Below, one piece after another: positions 20,317-29,903 of a stretch of DNA of 64,000 nt. Origin of the DNA: Hennigella sp049177145 (GTDB lineage Bacteria > Bacillota_I > Bacilli_A > Mycoplasmatales > Mycoplasmoidaceae); assembly GCA_049177145.1 (NCBI GenBank), contig CP185406.1:62001-126000 (forward strand). The letters run 5' to 3'. Below the pieces are notes generated by a model. The model worked only from the letters and a program-made list of their open reading frames with translations, searched no databases and was not told where the DNA came from. Made by a program: the position numbers and the translations under genes. Position 1 is the stretch's first letter. Each line of letters starts with the position of its first letter.

Positions 20317-20717
20317 TGAGCTGTATCTTTTGCGATATTGCTGCTGGTAAAGCAAAGTGCTATAAAATAGCAGAGAACAAAAATGCTTTAGCTTTTTTGG
20401 ATGTTAGTCCATTAGCTAATGGCCACACTGTCATTATTTCTAAACAACATTATCCAGATTGACAAGCAACACCACTTAATGTGTTACATGATATGGTTGA
20501 TTTAAGTGTGGAAGTTGCTGACCTATTAACAAAAAAACTAAAACCTTGGGGTTTTAATTACATTAGTAACCAAGGTAAGATTGCAAGCCAAGCAATTTTG
20601 CATGTTCACTTCCATGTAATCCCTAAATATGCTAAAGGCCAAGGCTTTAAATTAGATTGCAATCGTGTAAATATTGAAGACATTGAAAAGATTGCTAAGA
20701 AGTTAAAAGCAAAATAG
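20316..20717 (+). CDS. HIT-family nucleotide hydrolase
   Basis: 133 residues. Starts SCIFCDIAAGKAKCYKI, has ALAFLDVSPLANGHTVIISKQHYPDW, and the histidine triad ILHVHFHVIPKY. A TGA codes the Trp in PDWQ. HIT proteins such as HinT hydrolyse nucleoside phosphoramidates or AMP-adducts. Cotranscribed with the BI-1-like gene before it and the PnuC-like genes after it, one base after its stop. Confidence 0.95.
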
Positions 20718-20718
20718 T

Positions 20719-21522
20719 ATGAAACAAAAAAATAAATTTATTGATTTTGTTGCAAAACAAAACTTTATTAAAGAAATGAAAGTTCACGAACATATTATTT
20801 TGTGATTTGGTTGTGCAGTCAGCATAATATTTTTCATTATTCAATTATCATGATTTAAAAATGCTGTTAATGACTGAACAGTTTGATTAACATTATTTGC
20901 TTCTATTTCATCTGTTATGTTCCTTCTTGCTGGTTCAAAGAAGAAAATAATTTGCCCAGTTATAGGATTAATTGGTGCGATATTCCTACTGGCAACATCA
21001 TGAGAAAGACGTTTGTTTGGTTTTGTTATTATGCAAGGATGCAACATAGTTACACAAATTATTGCTTTGATTATGTGATATCATAATTCTTCAAATAAAG
21101 CAACCATTCAGCCAAAGGAAGCAAAATTATGAATGATTTTAGTCTATGTTGCAGTCATTATTGGCTTGTCATTTTTGTTTGCATGAGTAGAAGGATTAGA
21201 AGGATTTTATAAATTCTGATCTGGTGATCCTAATGCTACACGCCAACCTTATGTAATAAGAATTTTCGAATCTTTTAGTCTAATGCTTATTGTTGGTTCT
21301 TTCTTTCCAATGATTAAAGGGTATAGATTTATTTGATGGCTTTATGCAGCCTGCGATGTAACTATGGCTATTACATGAGCAATAAGAGGAATCACAAGTG
21401 CTGATGCCGGCTTTACCCCTGAAATATATAATTGTTGATCAACATTTTTTTCCAATATATGTATGTTAGCGGCGTGTATAATTTCAATATTAAATTGAAA
21501 CATGCCAAGCCGAAAGAGATAG
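20719..21522 (+). CDS. PnuC-like nicotinamide riboside transporter, copy 1
   Basis: 267 residues, about seven membrane helices and many TGA-encoded Trp. The pattern WTVWLTLFASISSVMFLLAGSKKKIICPVIGLIGAI resembles the first PnuC repeat. IFESFSLMLIVGSFFPMIKGYRFIWWLYAACDVTMAITW resembles its C-terminal substrate region. PnuC proteins take up nicotinamide riboside by facilitated diffusion, a plausible NAD source for a reduced genome. The adjacent copy shares its first 15 residues almost base for base. Related vitamin transporters (PnuT, PnuX) are alternatives. Confidence 0.7.
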
Positions 21523-21525
21523 GAA

Positions 21526-22320
21526 ATGAAACAAAAAAATAAATTTATTGATTTTGTTGCAAAACAAAATTACATTAAAGAATTATCAATAGCAGAACAT
21601 ATCATTCTTTGATTGAATGTAGTTTTGAGTTTGTCTTTCTTTATTGTGCAATTAGCTGCATTTCATAATTATGATAAATGACCAACATGATTAACATTTG
21701 CTGCTACAATTACTTCAATCTTTTCTGTAATGGCTGGAGCAAAGCGAAGAATTTTGTGTCCTTTTTTAGGAATAGTTTCTTCAATTATGCTATGTGCTAT
21801 AGCTTGATATAGCAGTTTATATGGAACCATGATTATGCATGGTTTTAATATCATAATGCAAACTATTACTTTAGTAATTTGGTATAAAGGTTCAAAGAAT
21901 AAAGTATCAATTGAACCAAAGCATTTACAATGATGAATTGTTGTTATTTATATAGTTGGTTTTGTTGGATTATCAATCTTGTTTGCTTGAATACAAAAAT
22001 TTGATTGATTCTATTCTTTCTGATCTGGCGGAAAGCAAACTCAAGCAAATCCTTGATACCTTAGATTATTTGATTCTATGGTGTTAATGTTTACTATTGC
22101 TGCAGCATTCCCTATGTTTAAGAAATACGATTTTGTTTGATGAGTTTACATTATTGCTGATGTTGCTATTGCTTCAACATGAATTACTCATGGGTTGGTT
22201 GATGCTCAACCTGCAGATCAGTTTAATGATTGATCAATGCTAGTATCAGGTTTAAGCATGACTGCTACTTGTGTTCTTGGTATTATTAATTGAAGAAAAT
22301 CATTAAATACAAAAAAATAA
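21526..22320 (+). CDS. PnuC-like nicotinamide riboside transporter, copy 2
   Basis: 264 residues. It begins with the same MKQKNKFIDFVAKQN as copy 1, then diverges to about one third identity while keeping topology. Key region: LFDSMVLMFTIAAAFPMFKKYDFVWWVYIIADVAIASTW. AGGAA directly precedes the ATG and overlaps the previous stop. The tandem may cover two related substrates. A strong hairpin follows. Confidence 0.7.
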
Positions 22321-22333
22321 ATGATTATTTAAT

Positions 22334-22366
22334 AACAAAAACACCACTAAGTTAGTGTTTTTGTTA
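22334..22366 (+). terminator. Terminator after pnuC-like genes
   Basis: AACAAAAAC and GTTTTTGTT arms around a CACTAA/TTAGTG inner stem, with a T-rich right arm. Confidence 0.8.
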
Positions 22367-22376
22367 ACATTCTCAC

Positions 22377-22392
22377 TATATATATATATAAT
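22377..22392 (+). promoter_or_regulatory. (TA)7-extended -10 of a small lipoprotein gene
   Basis: A run of seven TA units ends in TATAAT at 22387-22392, fourteen bases before ATG 22407. It resembles the tracts at 2300-2373 and 38372-38387. Confidence 0.6.
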
Positions 22393-22406
22393 GGCAGTAG
22401 GATATT

Positions 22407-22892
22407 ATGAAAAAGATAAAATTATTAACACCAATTATAACTGCAGGAGTATTGTCTGCTGCAATACCAACAACATTAGTTTCATGTAACAAAAATAATG
22501 AAGAAGATAATGTTATTTGATTGGATCAATGAGATGAAGCAACAAGAAGTCTAAGGTCGAAAGGAATGTCATTTGAAAAAGGCAGAGAGTATAGTGTTAA
22601 AATCCGTTGGGCTGATGCTAAACCCCAGGGTTTTAAATATGAAAAATCATCATTTATTTTATATTGCGGTACAAGTTTTTACAACTACGTCACACCTAGT
22701 AAAACGACTGCATACATTGATGATCGTCCATTAGTCAAAGATGATGATGCAATTTTTGCTACACAACAAATCTTTATACCTAATAAAACGCTTACTTTAA
22801 ACGATGATAGCATTATTAAAATTAAATTCACTATTGAAGAAGATCCTAACGATTTTGAATCGAATGGGTGGATATATTTAAAAAAATACTAA
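22407..22892 (+). CDS. Small lipoprotein
   Basis: 161 residues. Signal MKKIKLLTPIITAGVLSAAIPTTLVSC with lipobox Cys at 27, very close to the signal of the 2374 lipoprotein. The mature part is mostly beta-rich (KGREYSVKIRWADAKPQGF, TAYIDDRPLVKDDD, IIKIKFTIEEDPNDFESNGW) with no known domain. ATG 22407 is chosen over ATG 22391 because it starts the signal peptide. Followed at once by a terminator overlapping its stop. Confidence 0.8.
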
Positions 22893-22915
22893 TAAGGCAT
22901 AGCCTTATTTTTTAT
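22891..22915 (+). terminator. Terminator of small lipoprotein
   Basis: AATAAGGC, loop TAT, GCCTTATT then T run. Confidence 0.85.
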
Positions 22916-22934
22916 TAATTATTCAGTTTTTATA

Positions 22935-23096
22935 TATAATTAAGAAGCACATTCAGCAAAATAACATTATTTACCTTTAGTCAACAACGATTAAGTGTTA
23001 AAAGTAAATAAGCTGTAATCATCGAAATTATTAGTGTTGAATCTATAAATAAGTGTTATTTTATTGTTGTGTTATTTAATATTTGAAAGGATAAAT
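22935..23096 (+). promoter_or_regulatory. rpsD promoter and structured leader
   Basis: TATAAT at 22935-22940 is followed by a ~150-base leader. AATAACA (22960-22966) can pair with TGTTATT (23054-23060). Inside it TTATTTAC (22967-22974) pairs with GTAAATAA (23004-23011). GAAAGG lies before the ATG. Firmicute rpsD mRNAs carry an S4-binding autoregulatory leader; this may be a mollicute version. Confidence 0.55.
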
Positions 23097-23705
23097 ATGT
23101 CAAGATATACAGGTAGTATAAACCGTAAGTCTAGACGTTATGGCTTTTCTTTATTAGAAAACAACAAAGAATTTTCTAAGGGAAAGAAAAGAACATACGC
23201 TCCTGGAGCTCACGGTGCTAACAAGAGAAAATTGTCAGGTTATGCTGAACAATTACAAGAAAAGCAAAAACTACAATTCATGTATGGTATGAATGACCGT
23301 CAATTCAGAAGACTATTCGTCGTTGCTAAGAAGATGAAAGGTTCTAATGCGATGAACTTATTAATTGTTCTTGAATCTAGAATTGACAACTTAGTCTTTA
23401 GAATGGGTTTTGCTCCAACAAGAAGAGCGGCTAGACAACTAGTTAACCATGGACATGTATTACTAAATGGTAAGAAATGTTCAATCCCATCTACAATCTG
23501 TAAGATTGGTGATAAGATTTCTATTAAAGAAAAATCACAAACATTACCAGTTGTAAAAGACACTGTTCTTGCTAAACCTCTAGAATTTGTTAAGGTTGAA
23601 GGAACAGGTAAAACAGGAACTTATGTTCGTTTCCCTCAAAGAGAAGAACTAAACCCTGAAATCAACGAAACATACGTAGTTGAATGATACAACCGTTTGG
23701 TATAA
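23097..23705 (+). CDS. rpsD: 30S ribosomal protein S4
   Basis: 202 residues, the last TGA Trp near the end (VEWYNRLV). MSRYTGSINRKSRRYGFSL, KKRTYAPGAHGANKRKLSGYAEQLQEKQKLQFMYGM, and the S4 domain LVFRMGFAPTRRAARQLVNHGHVLLNGKKC are diagnostic. It nucleates 30S assembly and often represses its own mRNA. Monocistronic here, with its own leader and terminator. Confidence 0.97.
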
Positions 23706-23731
23706 GAAAAAGAGGCTATGCCTCTTTTTTT
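23706..23731. terminator. Bidirectional terminator between rpsD and macrodomain gene
   Basis: AAAAGAGGC, loop TAT, GCCTCTTTT with T or A runs on both sides. The macrodomain stop codon lies at its centre. Confidence 0.88.
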
Positions 23732-24237
23732 ATTTGCTGATAGCCTTCATACATTAGTTTGGCTATATCGTTTGGATTTACTTTTCCTGTAAAACCACCA
23801 AATGCTGGTATTACGATAGATTTAATTTTATTTTTCTTAGCAACTTGTAAAGTAGCAATCATGCAATCCTTAACTACTTTAGGGTTTTGGATCACTGATG
23901 GTTTAACCATTGTAGGACAATGGATTAGTTTTATCTTAGAGTTAGGAATATTAATAATGAAAGCTGTTCCTACTCTTTGATTTCCTTTGTGGTGCTTTAT
24001 AATATGCTCTTGCACTCTATCTGTTAATTCTCATCCAAAGTATTCAGAGATAGCAAAGTCATAGCCACCTCTCATAATCCCTTTAGAGTTTCCAGGACTA
24101 ACAATGCATTCTACTTTGTTAGTATCCATAAAGTGTTTGAAGTCATCAGTAACTACTGTAAATTCTGGTTCAGTACCAAAGTATTGTGCTCAACCAGCAG
24201 TTACTAATGGATTGTTATCTAATAAATATATTTTCAT
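23716..24237 (-). CDS. Macrodomain protein (ADP-ribose binding)
   Basis: 173 residues. VECIVSPGNSKGIMRGGYDFAISEYFG is the macrodomain loop 1 (NSxGxxxGG type), followed by QRVGTAFIINIPNSKIKLIHCPTM and IPAFGGFTGKV as loop 2. Such proteins bind ADP-ribose or hydrolyse ADP-ribosyl or O-acetyl-ADP-ribose groups. It stands alone, with TATAAT exactly six bases before its ATG. Phage-type macrodomains of this length also exist. Enzymatic activity cannot be read from sequence. Confidence 0.85.
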
Positions 24238-24243
24238 AATTAG

Positions 24244-24249
24244 ATTATA
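24244..24249 (-). promoter_or_regulatory. -10 placing the macrodomain ATG at +1
   Basis: TATAAT on the minus strand with a 6-base gap to ATG 24237. Confidence 0.7.
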
Positions 24250-24251
24250 AA

Positions 24252-24277
24252 AAAATTCTAACCGTATGGTTAGAACT
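24252..24277 (-). terminator. Terminator of permease 1
   Basis: GTTCTAACC / GGTTAGAA arms; minus-strand T run follows. Confidence 0.8.
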
Positions 24278-24283
24278 TCTTAT

Positions 24284-25951
24284 TTATCCGATTCTTGCAG
24301 CTTTGTGACCTTTTTGTCAAATTAGTTGTTGATGTTCTGGGTTGCCATTAGCTTTAATTAATAGGTCATTAAAGATTGGCAATAGAGCCATAACAAGAGT
24401 CATACCTCAGAATCAAGCCATAACTTCTAGGTTCTTTAATTGATATGAGTATATGCCATTGTCAGGGTTAAGAACTGCTGTACCTAGACAGTTTTGTCCA
24501 CGGACAAACATTCCTCAACCAGATTTTAGACCATGTCACATATTTGTACCATCAAAGTTATTCATACCACTCATGATTGGTGCAACCATGAATTGGATGA
24601 ATCCTACAAAGACAACCATGAATAGACAACCAAGCACACCTATAGTTGCAGTCACGGGGAAGGCTTTTTGCTTCTTAACACTAACTTTCTTTGTCTTTCT
24701 ATTTACTAAGCCACCTAATACTGTTACTCCATATATTAGATATAGACATAGAACCATTGATGTAGATGAACCATCAGCCATTGCATCAGTATTAAGAATA
24801 CTTGATGGGATAACTAGAATTATTCATCAGAACATAACCATTGCAAAGAATCATACAGTTCCAGCAAACATTTTGTTTCCTGGTTTAGCACGTAATAATG
24901 CACTTGATTTGAACATTGCTCTTTCTTCACATAATGATTGGAAAGCACTAATTCCACCTCTAGCCATACCATTTGTACATCCGATTAGACAAATGAAGAT
25001 GAAGATAGAGATGATCATTGTAGTTGCTTTGAAAGCAATAGTGTTCTTATCAAACAAGATTTGCATTAAGTTGTAAACATTTCCTGTACCAGCTGTAATA
25101 CATCCGATTGTTACAGCAAGGTATAGAACTGAAATGATGATTACACCTAAAACAATAGATAATGATAAGTTTCTATCAGCATTTTCAATATCACCAGAAA
25201 TATTACCAATTGAAATATAACCTTCAAATGAGAATAGAATTGCTGGAATAGCTGAAATAATACCCATTGGTTCAAAAACGTTTGTATAAACTGTTTCTGT
25301 TTCAGTGTTTTCAAAGAAAACACCATTTCATGCTCCACCTTGTTGTCACATGATACCAAAGGCAATTCCTAATACTACTACCATTAGGATTGGGGCAAAC
25401 TTAACAAAGCTAATAACTGATCCAGCTTTTCCCATTGCATTAGATTTGAAATAGTTAAGAATCATAAAGATTGCAAATAATACTAATCCAATTCCAAAGA
25501 CAATAGCTGTTGTAGCTGGTCCAAAGTCATAGCTACTAATTGATATTCTTCAATCGCTCTTGCTTAACAAAGGAGCAAAGCAGTTAAGGATAGCTTCACC
25601 AGCAAAGAACATAATTGCAAATGTATTTGCAGGTCAGAATATTAAGGAATATCCTGTTTTAGCATATCTACCAAATCCATGACCGCAGAATTGTTCAGCT
25701 CATCCACCGACACCTGCGTTTTTATTTTTCATTTTGCAGGTGGACACTTCTGCAAAAGATAATGCCATACATAATACAATAACTATAGAAATAATCCAAG
25801 CTAACAAAACACCTAGATAGTTACCATTATTTAATCTAAAAACCGTTCCGTTTTTAAAGAAAATACCAATACCAACTACGTTACCAATTATGTAAAGTAT
25901 TGCAGCCAATAAACCTATTTTACCAGCCGTCTGTTTTTTAACTTTTGGCAT
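24284..25951 (-). CDS. APC-superfamily amino-acid permease 1
   Basis: 555 residues, 12 or more membrane helices, several TGA Trp. The N-terminus KQTAGKIGLLAAILYIIGNVVGIGIFFKNGTVF is the APC helix-1 substrate loop (GxGIF). ISAIPAILFSFEGYISIGNISGDIENADRNLSLSIVLG is the conserved helix 6-8 segment. A large extracytoplasmic loop is seen near the C-terminus (VAPIMSGMNNFDGTNMWHGLKSGWG). Probably a proton-coupled amino-acid antiporter or importer. The substrate cannot be told. GAAAGG precedes the ATG. Tandem with a related permease upstream. Confidence 0.88.
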
Positions 25952-25990
25952 AATTTTCCTTTCTTAAAATATATCTACTAATAATTATAA

Positions 25991-26020
25991 AAAAATAATG
26001 AACATAGTTCATTATTTTTG
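25991..26020 (-). terminator. Terminator of permease 2
   Basis: AAAAATAATGAAC / GTTCATTATTTTT, 13-bp stem that includes the permease 2 stop codon. Confidence 0.85.
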
Positions 26021-27610
26021 TCAGATTAGTTTTTGGCCTTGTTTATTACCATTTAGTTTTATTAGTAAGTCATTGATTAATGGTGATAATAGCATAAAGG
26101 CAAAGACAGATCAGTAGACTATGATTGTTTGCCAACAGTTAAAGCCAAGGATAAAACCATTTTCATCTTTAGGTCTTGCAACAAATGCATCTTTTACTTT
26201 GACAAATAGACCTCAACCATTTTCATATGTTTGGTTTCATCCATCTTTCAATCCTAGTTGGATAGGCGATGCTAGGAACTTGTAAAAGCCACAGAAAACA
26301 ATAATGAATAGACAACCTAATAATGCAATTACACAAGCAGGAATGAAGACCTTTGTCTTTCTGACTTCTACTTTGTGCGTTTTCCTGTTTGCAATAGCAG
26401 GAATCATTACAAAGACGTAAAGAACATACAATGCGATGATCATAATGTATGAGCATGCATCAACTATTTGATCAGTATTAAGAATAACTGATGGAATCAT
26501 TGTTGCTACCCATCATATACCAACAGCAATTAAGAATCAAATACCACCAGCAAATAGTTTACTATTTGGTTTCTTGCTAACTAATGCTTTGCCTTTAAAT
26601 AAAACATTTTGTTCACAACCAGCTTGGAATGCTCTCATTCCTGTAAAAGTAATAGCGTTCAATACACCAATAATACAGATAAAGATGAAGACAGACATAA
26701 TGTTTGTTAACACATTACGAACAGCTTCATTTTTAAAGCAAATTTCCATTAATTGGTAGACATTACCAGTTCCTGCAGTCATACAACCAATAGTGATGAT
26801 TAAGTATAGAGAAGAAACAATAACTAAAGCAATTACCATTGATAATGGTACATTCTTTTCTGGTTGTTTCATATCACTAGCAATATTTCCTACAACTAAA
26901 TATCCTTCAAAAGCAAATAGAATAGAAGGAATAGATGTAATGATACCAACTATATCTGGAGATTTAGCAACTTCAGATGGCTCGTGTTGGAATCAATTGC
27001 CAGATCACAAACCACCACCATTATTCAACACTCCAAAAGTTATTCCTAGAATAATAACTGCAGCAATTGGAATAAATTTGATAATTCCTGCAATGTTACT
27101 AAATCTAGCCATACCTTTAGAGGCTAATATGTTTAAGAAGATAAATAATGTAAATAAACCACCAGCAGCAATAAATACATATAAGGTTGTTAATTTACCA
27201 AAATCAAATGCTCCAGGTTGCCCACCTAAATTAGAAAAGCAGTTTAAACAACCTTCACCAGTAAAGAACATAATGGCAAAAGTATTAACTGTATAGAAGA
27301 TTAGAGAATAACCTAACTTGTTGTATCTTCCTAAACCATGGTTTAGGTATCTTTCAGATCATCCACCAAAACCATCGGCTTGATTCTTTATCTTTACTGA
27401 ACTTATTTCACAGAAAGATAAAGCAATAGACATGATAAGGATAATAGATAAAACCCAAGATAGCAAGATACCTATTGGATTACCATGGTTATTGTTAAAA
27501 ACTGAATAGTTCTTAAAGAAGATTCCTATTCCTACTAATGTACCAAAAATCATCATCACAGCCGTAAATAAACCTATTTTACCGGCTGTTTGTTTACTAA
27601 CTTTAGGCAT
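26012..27610 (-). CDS. APC-superfamily amino-acid permease 2
   Basis: 532 residues, paralogue of the downstream permease: MPKVSKQTAGKIGLFTAVMMIFGTLVGIGIFFKN against MPKVKKQTAGKIGLLAAILYIIGNVVGIGIFFKN. The helix 6 region reads ITSIPSILFAFEGYLVVGNIASDMKQPEKNVPLSMVIA. The late loop (ASPIQLGLKDGWNQTYENGWGLFVK) is like that of copy 1. Cytoplasmic membrane transporter for amino acids or related amines. Own promoter (TATAAT minus strand 27627-27632) and GGAG site. Confidence 0.88.
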
Positions 27611-27639
27611 AATTCTCCTACATCTAATTATAAATAAAA

Positions 27640-27663
27640 ATGATAATTACAAGTAATTATCAT
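27640..27663 (-). terminator. Terminator of ung
   Basis: ATGATAATTAC / GTAATTATCAT, 11-bp stem with a 2-base loop in the DNA reading; overlaps the ung stop. Confidence 0.65.
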
Positions 27664-28298
27664 TTAATCTCTTTTTTGTTATGTTCTTTTAGATAGCTAT
27701 TTATCTTGCTAAATGGTTTAGAACCTTTAAAAGATTTATAGTAACCCAAAGGGCTAGGATGAGATGAACAGATAATTAAATGTTTCTTTTCATCGATTAA
27801 TGGTTTTAGTTCTTGAGCGTTGTTGCCTCATAGAACAAAAACAACATTATTACATTTGTCATTTACTAATTTAATTACTTCATTAGTGAATGTTTCCCAA
27901 CCATGACCTTTGTGGCTATTTGGCTGGCCTTTATTAACTGTCATTACTCTATTGAGTAATAAGACGCCTTGACCAGCTCAATCAGTTAATTCTGTATCTA
28001 ATCTTGAAACACCAACATCTTCTTTTAATTCTTTGAAGATATTAACTAATGATTTAGGCATTGTTACACCTTGGTTAACAGCAAAGGCTAAACCATTAGC
28101 AAAACCAGGTGTATGATATGGATCTTGTCCAACTATTACCACTTTTGTTTCTTCAACATCAAAAAATCTAAAACAAGCAAATAGTCTTTCAGGTTCTGGA
28201 TAGATCTCATGACTATTGCCTTCATTATTAATAAATTTAATTAATTTCAAGAAGTAATCTTTATTGATTTCTTTTTGAATAAATTCTCTTCATTTCAT
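27657..28298 (-). CDS. ung: Uracil-DNA glycosylase
   Basis: 213 residues; starts MKWREFIQ with TGA as the third codon. Water-activating loop GQDPYH at residues 57-62, AGQGVLLLNRVMTV, and the leucine-loop HPSPLGYY motif are all present. It removes uracil from DNA in base excision repair, which matters in an AT-rich genome exposed to cytosine deamination. TATAAT lies exactly six bases before the ATG, so the mRNA is probably leaderless. Confidence 0.97.
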
Positions 28299-28304
28299 AT
28301 GTTA

Positions 28305-28310
28305 ATTATA
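28305..28310 (-). promoter_or_regulatory. -10 placing the ung ATG at +1
   Basis: TATAAT on the minus strand, six bases before ATG 28298. Confidence 0.75.
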
Positions 28311-28337
28311 AAAAGAAAAAGTATGCTGTGCATACTT
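28311..28337 (-). terminator. Terminator of the dnaB-linked lipoprotein
   Basis: AAGTATGC, loop ACA, GCATACTT on the minus strand, then TTTTTCTTTT. Confidence 0.85.
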
Positions 28338-28343
28338 AGTCTC

Positions 28344-29903
28344 CTATATTTCATCGCTAGGTTCTAAAATGTCTTGTGTAGATAACCTGCGTCCATCGCT
28401 TGCAAAAATATAACCTAAGAATGTTAGATAATTTTTGTCAGTTTGGCTTAAGTCTTTGGCCATTTTTCCATTAGATCTTCTTAATAGTTGGTTAAAATGA
28501 TCTGCAATATGTGAAACAGTACTTGGATTGATTGTATAAAGCCCGGAACCATTGTATGTTTCTTTATATCAATCTTTTCTATCGCTAAAGATATCTAATC
28601 AACTAGCTGGGAAAATATTGCTCATTCCTGAAATAGCTGCTTTATCGTCCTTATATTGGTGGCCATCTTTTGTATAAACAGATAATGTATAGTTGATTAA
28701 CACAATGAAATCATTTCCAGCAAGGCCTGTTAGTCTTGTATCTTTATCTGTTCCTGGAGCATCAAATCCAACTGGTTGTGTGTTTGTGTTTCATTTGAAT
28801 GTTTTAAAGTGTGGAATTGCTTCATCTTTACTGCAACCAGTGATCTCTGGCATTGTTGCTTTTCATTGATTTCCAATAGTTGATAAAACTTGCTCACTAG
28901 ATGAATAATAATCATTAACAAGGAAAGAACCTGATTTTTGTGGGTTCAAATAAGATTGAGTGAAACTTCTGACTTTTACCTTAATTGGAACATTATTATA
29001 TTGTAGAACATAATGTTCATCTTCTTTGTCCTTGCTAACTGGTTCATTAGATTTTGATGAATAGTATTTAAAATCATTAATAGTATATGAAGCTGGTAGC
29101 TCTTCTTCTTCTAAATATGACAAGAATTGTGTACTAAAACCACTTCTTGTATCAGGGTCTCCTTCAGTTGTAAAAGTATAAGAAGGCAATGGATTTGCTC
29201 CATCAAAATAAAAGGAAACATTAGAAGTTCTTAACATCGCAGATGCTCTGCCAGAACCATTTAAGTTAGCATTAGCATATCCGCTTTCAAAGAAATTTTG
29301 TAATTCTTCACTAAAATCTAGTGTAAATTCATAATTATCTTTTGCTTGCTCACCCCATGCAACTTTAACACTTTCTTTAGTGTCTTTTTCATTAATACTT
29401 ATTTGTGATGATTGATAATGCAAGGCATTAGCTAAATAATTATTAATTGTTAATCCAATTGTATTTACAAATGATATATTGCTTGATAGGTTACCATTTC
29501 TTGCATTTATATCTTCATGAACTTTTTTGTCAGGATCAGTTCATGTTGCACGTGAATTGAAAACAGAACTACCTGCTGAATATCATCCGCTTTCTCCTAG
29601 CACTCATTGACCTTTTTGGCCCTGTTCACCTTTTTGTCATTTCATCGGAGATGAATAGGCATAAGCTGTATTAGAGGCTTGGTTGATTGAATAGTTAGAT
29701 TGAAGGTAGTTTGAATATGGCACTGCATCATAGTCATAATAATCTTCAATATCAGTATATGGTCCTTCACTAGTTGTTGCACCGCCAATACTAAAAGCTG
29801 ATAAGTTTCCCCAACTTTGTGCACAACTTGTCATAGTTGTTAAAGGAACAATAGTTGTAGGTAAAGCAATGGTTGAACCAATTAATAACTTTGTTAATTT
29901 CAT
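28344..29903 (-). CDS. Lipoprotein in the dnaB operon
   Basis: 519 residues, lipobox MTSC with Cys 27. After an Asp/Tyr/Ser-rich segment (PYTDIEDYYDYDAVPYSNYLQSNYS) comes a short Gly-X-Y stretch QKGEQGQKGQWVLGESGW around residue 90, recalling collagen-like repeats. The rest is a mixed domain with YTFTTEGDPDTRSGFSTQFLSYLEEEELPASYTINDFKYYS. No family recognised. The ATG lies inside the end of dnaB (10-base overlap), so this surface protein is tied to the replication/ribosomal operon. Last gene, followed by a terminator. Confidence 0.82.

Noticed and set aside
20841..21047. Minus-strand ORFs over the pnuC-like genes
   Set aside because: Shadows of membrane-helix coding sequence.
24453..25076. 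207-residue plus-strand ORF
   Set aside because: Complement of the APC permease coding strand; Pro/Thr-rich shadow composition.
26793..27296. 167-residue plus-strand ORF
   Set aside because: Shadow of permease 2 on the opposite strand.
28730..28921. 63-residue minus ORF within the dnaB-linked lipoprotein
   Set aside because: Out of frame with the intact 519-residue gene.
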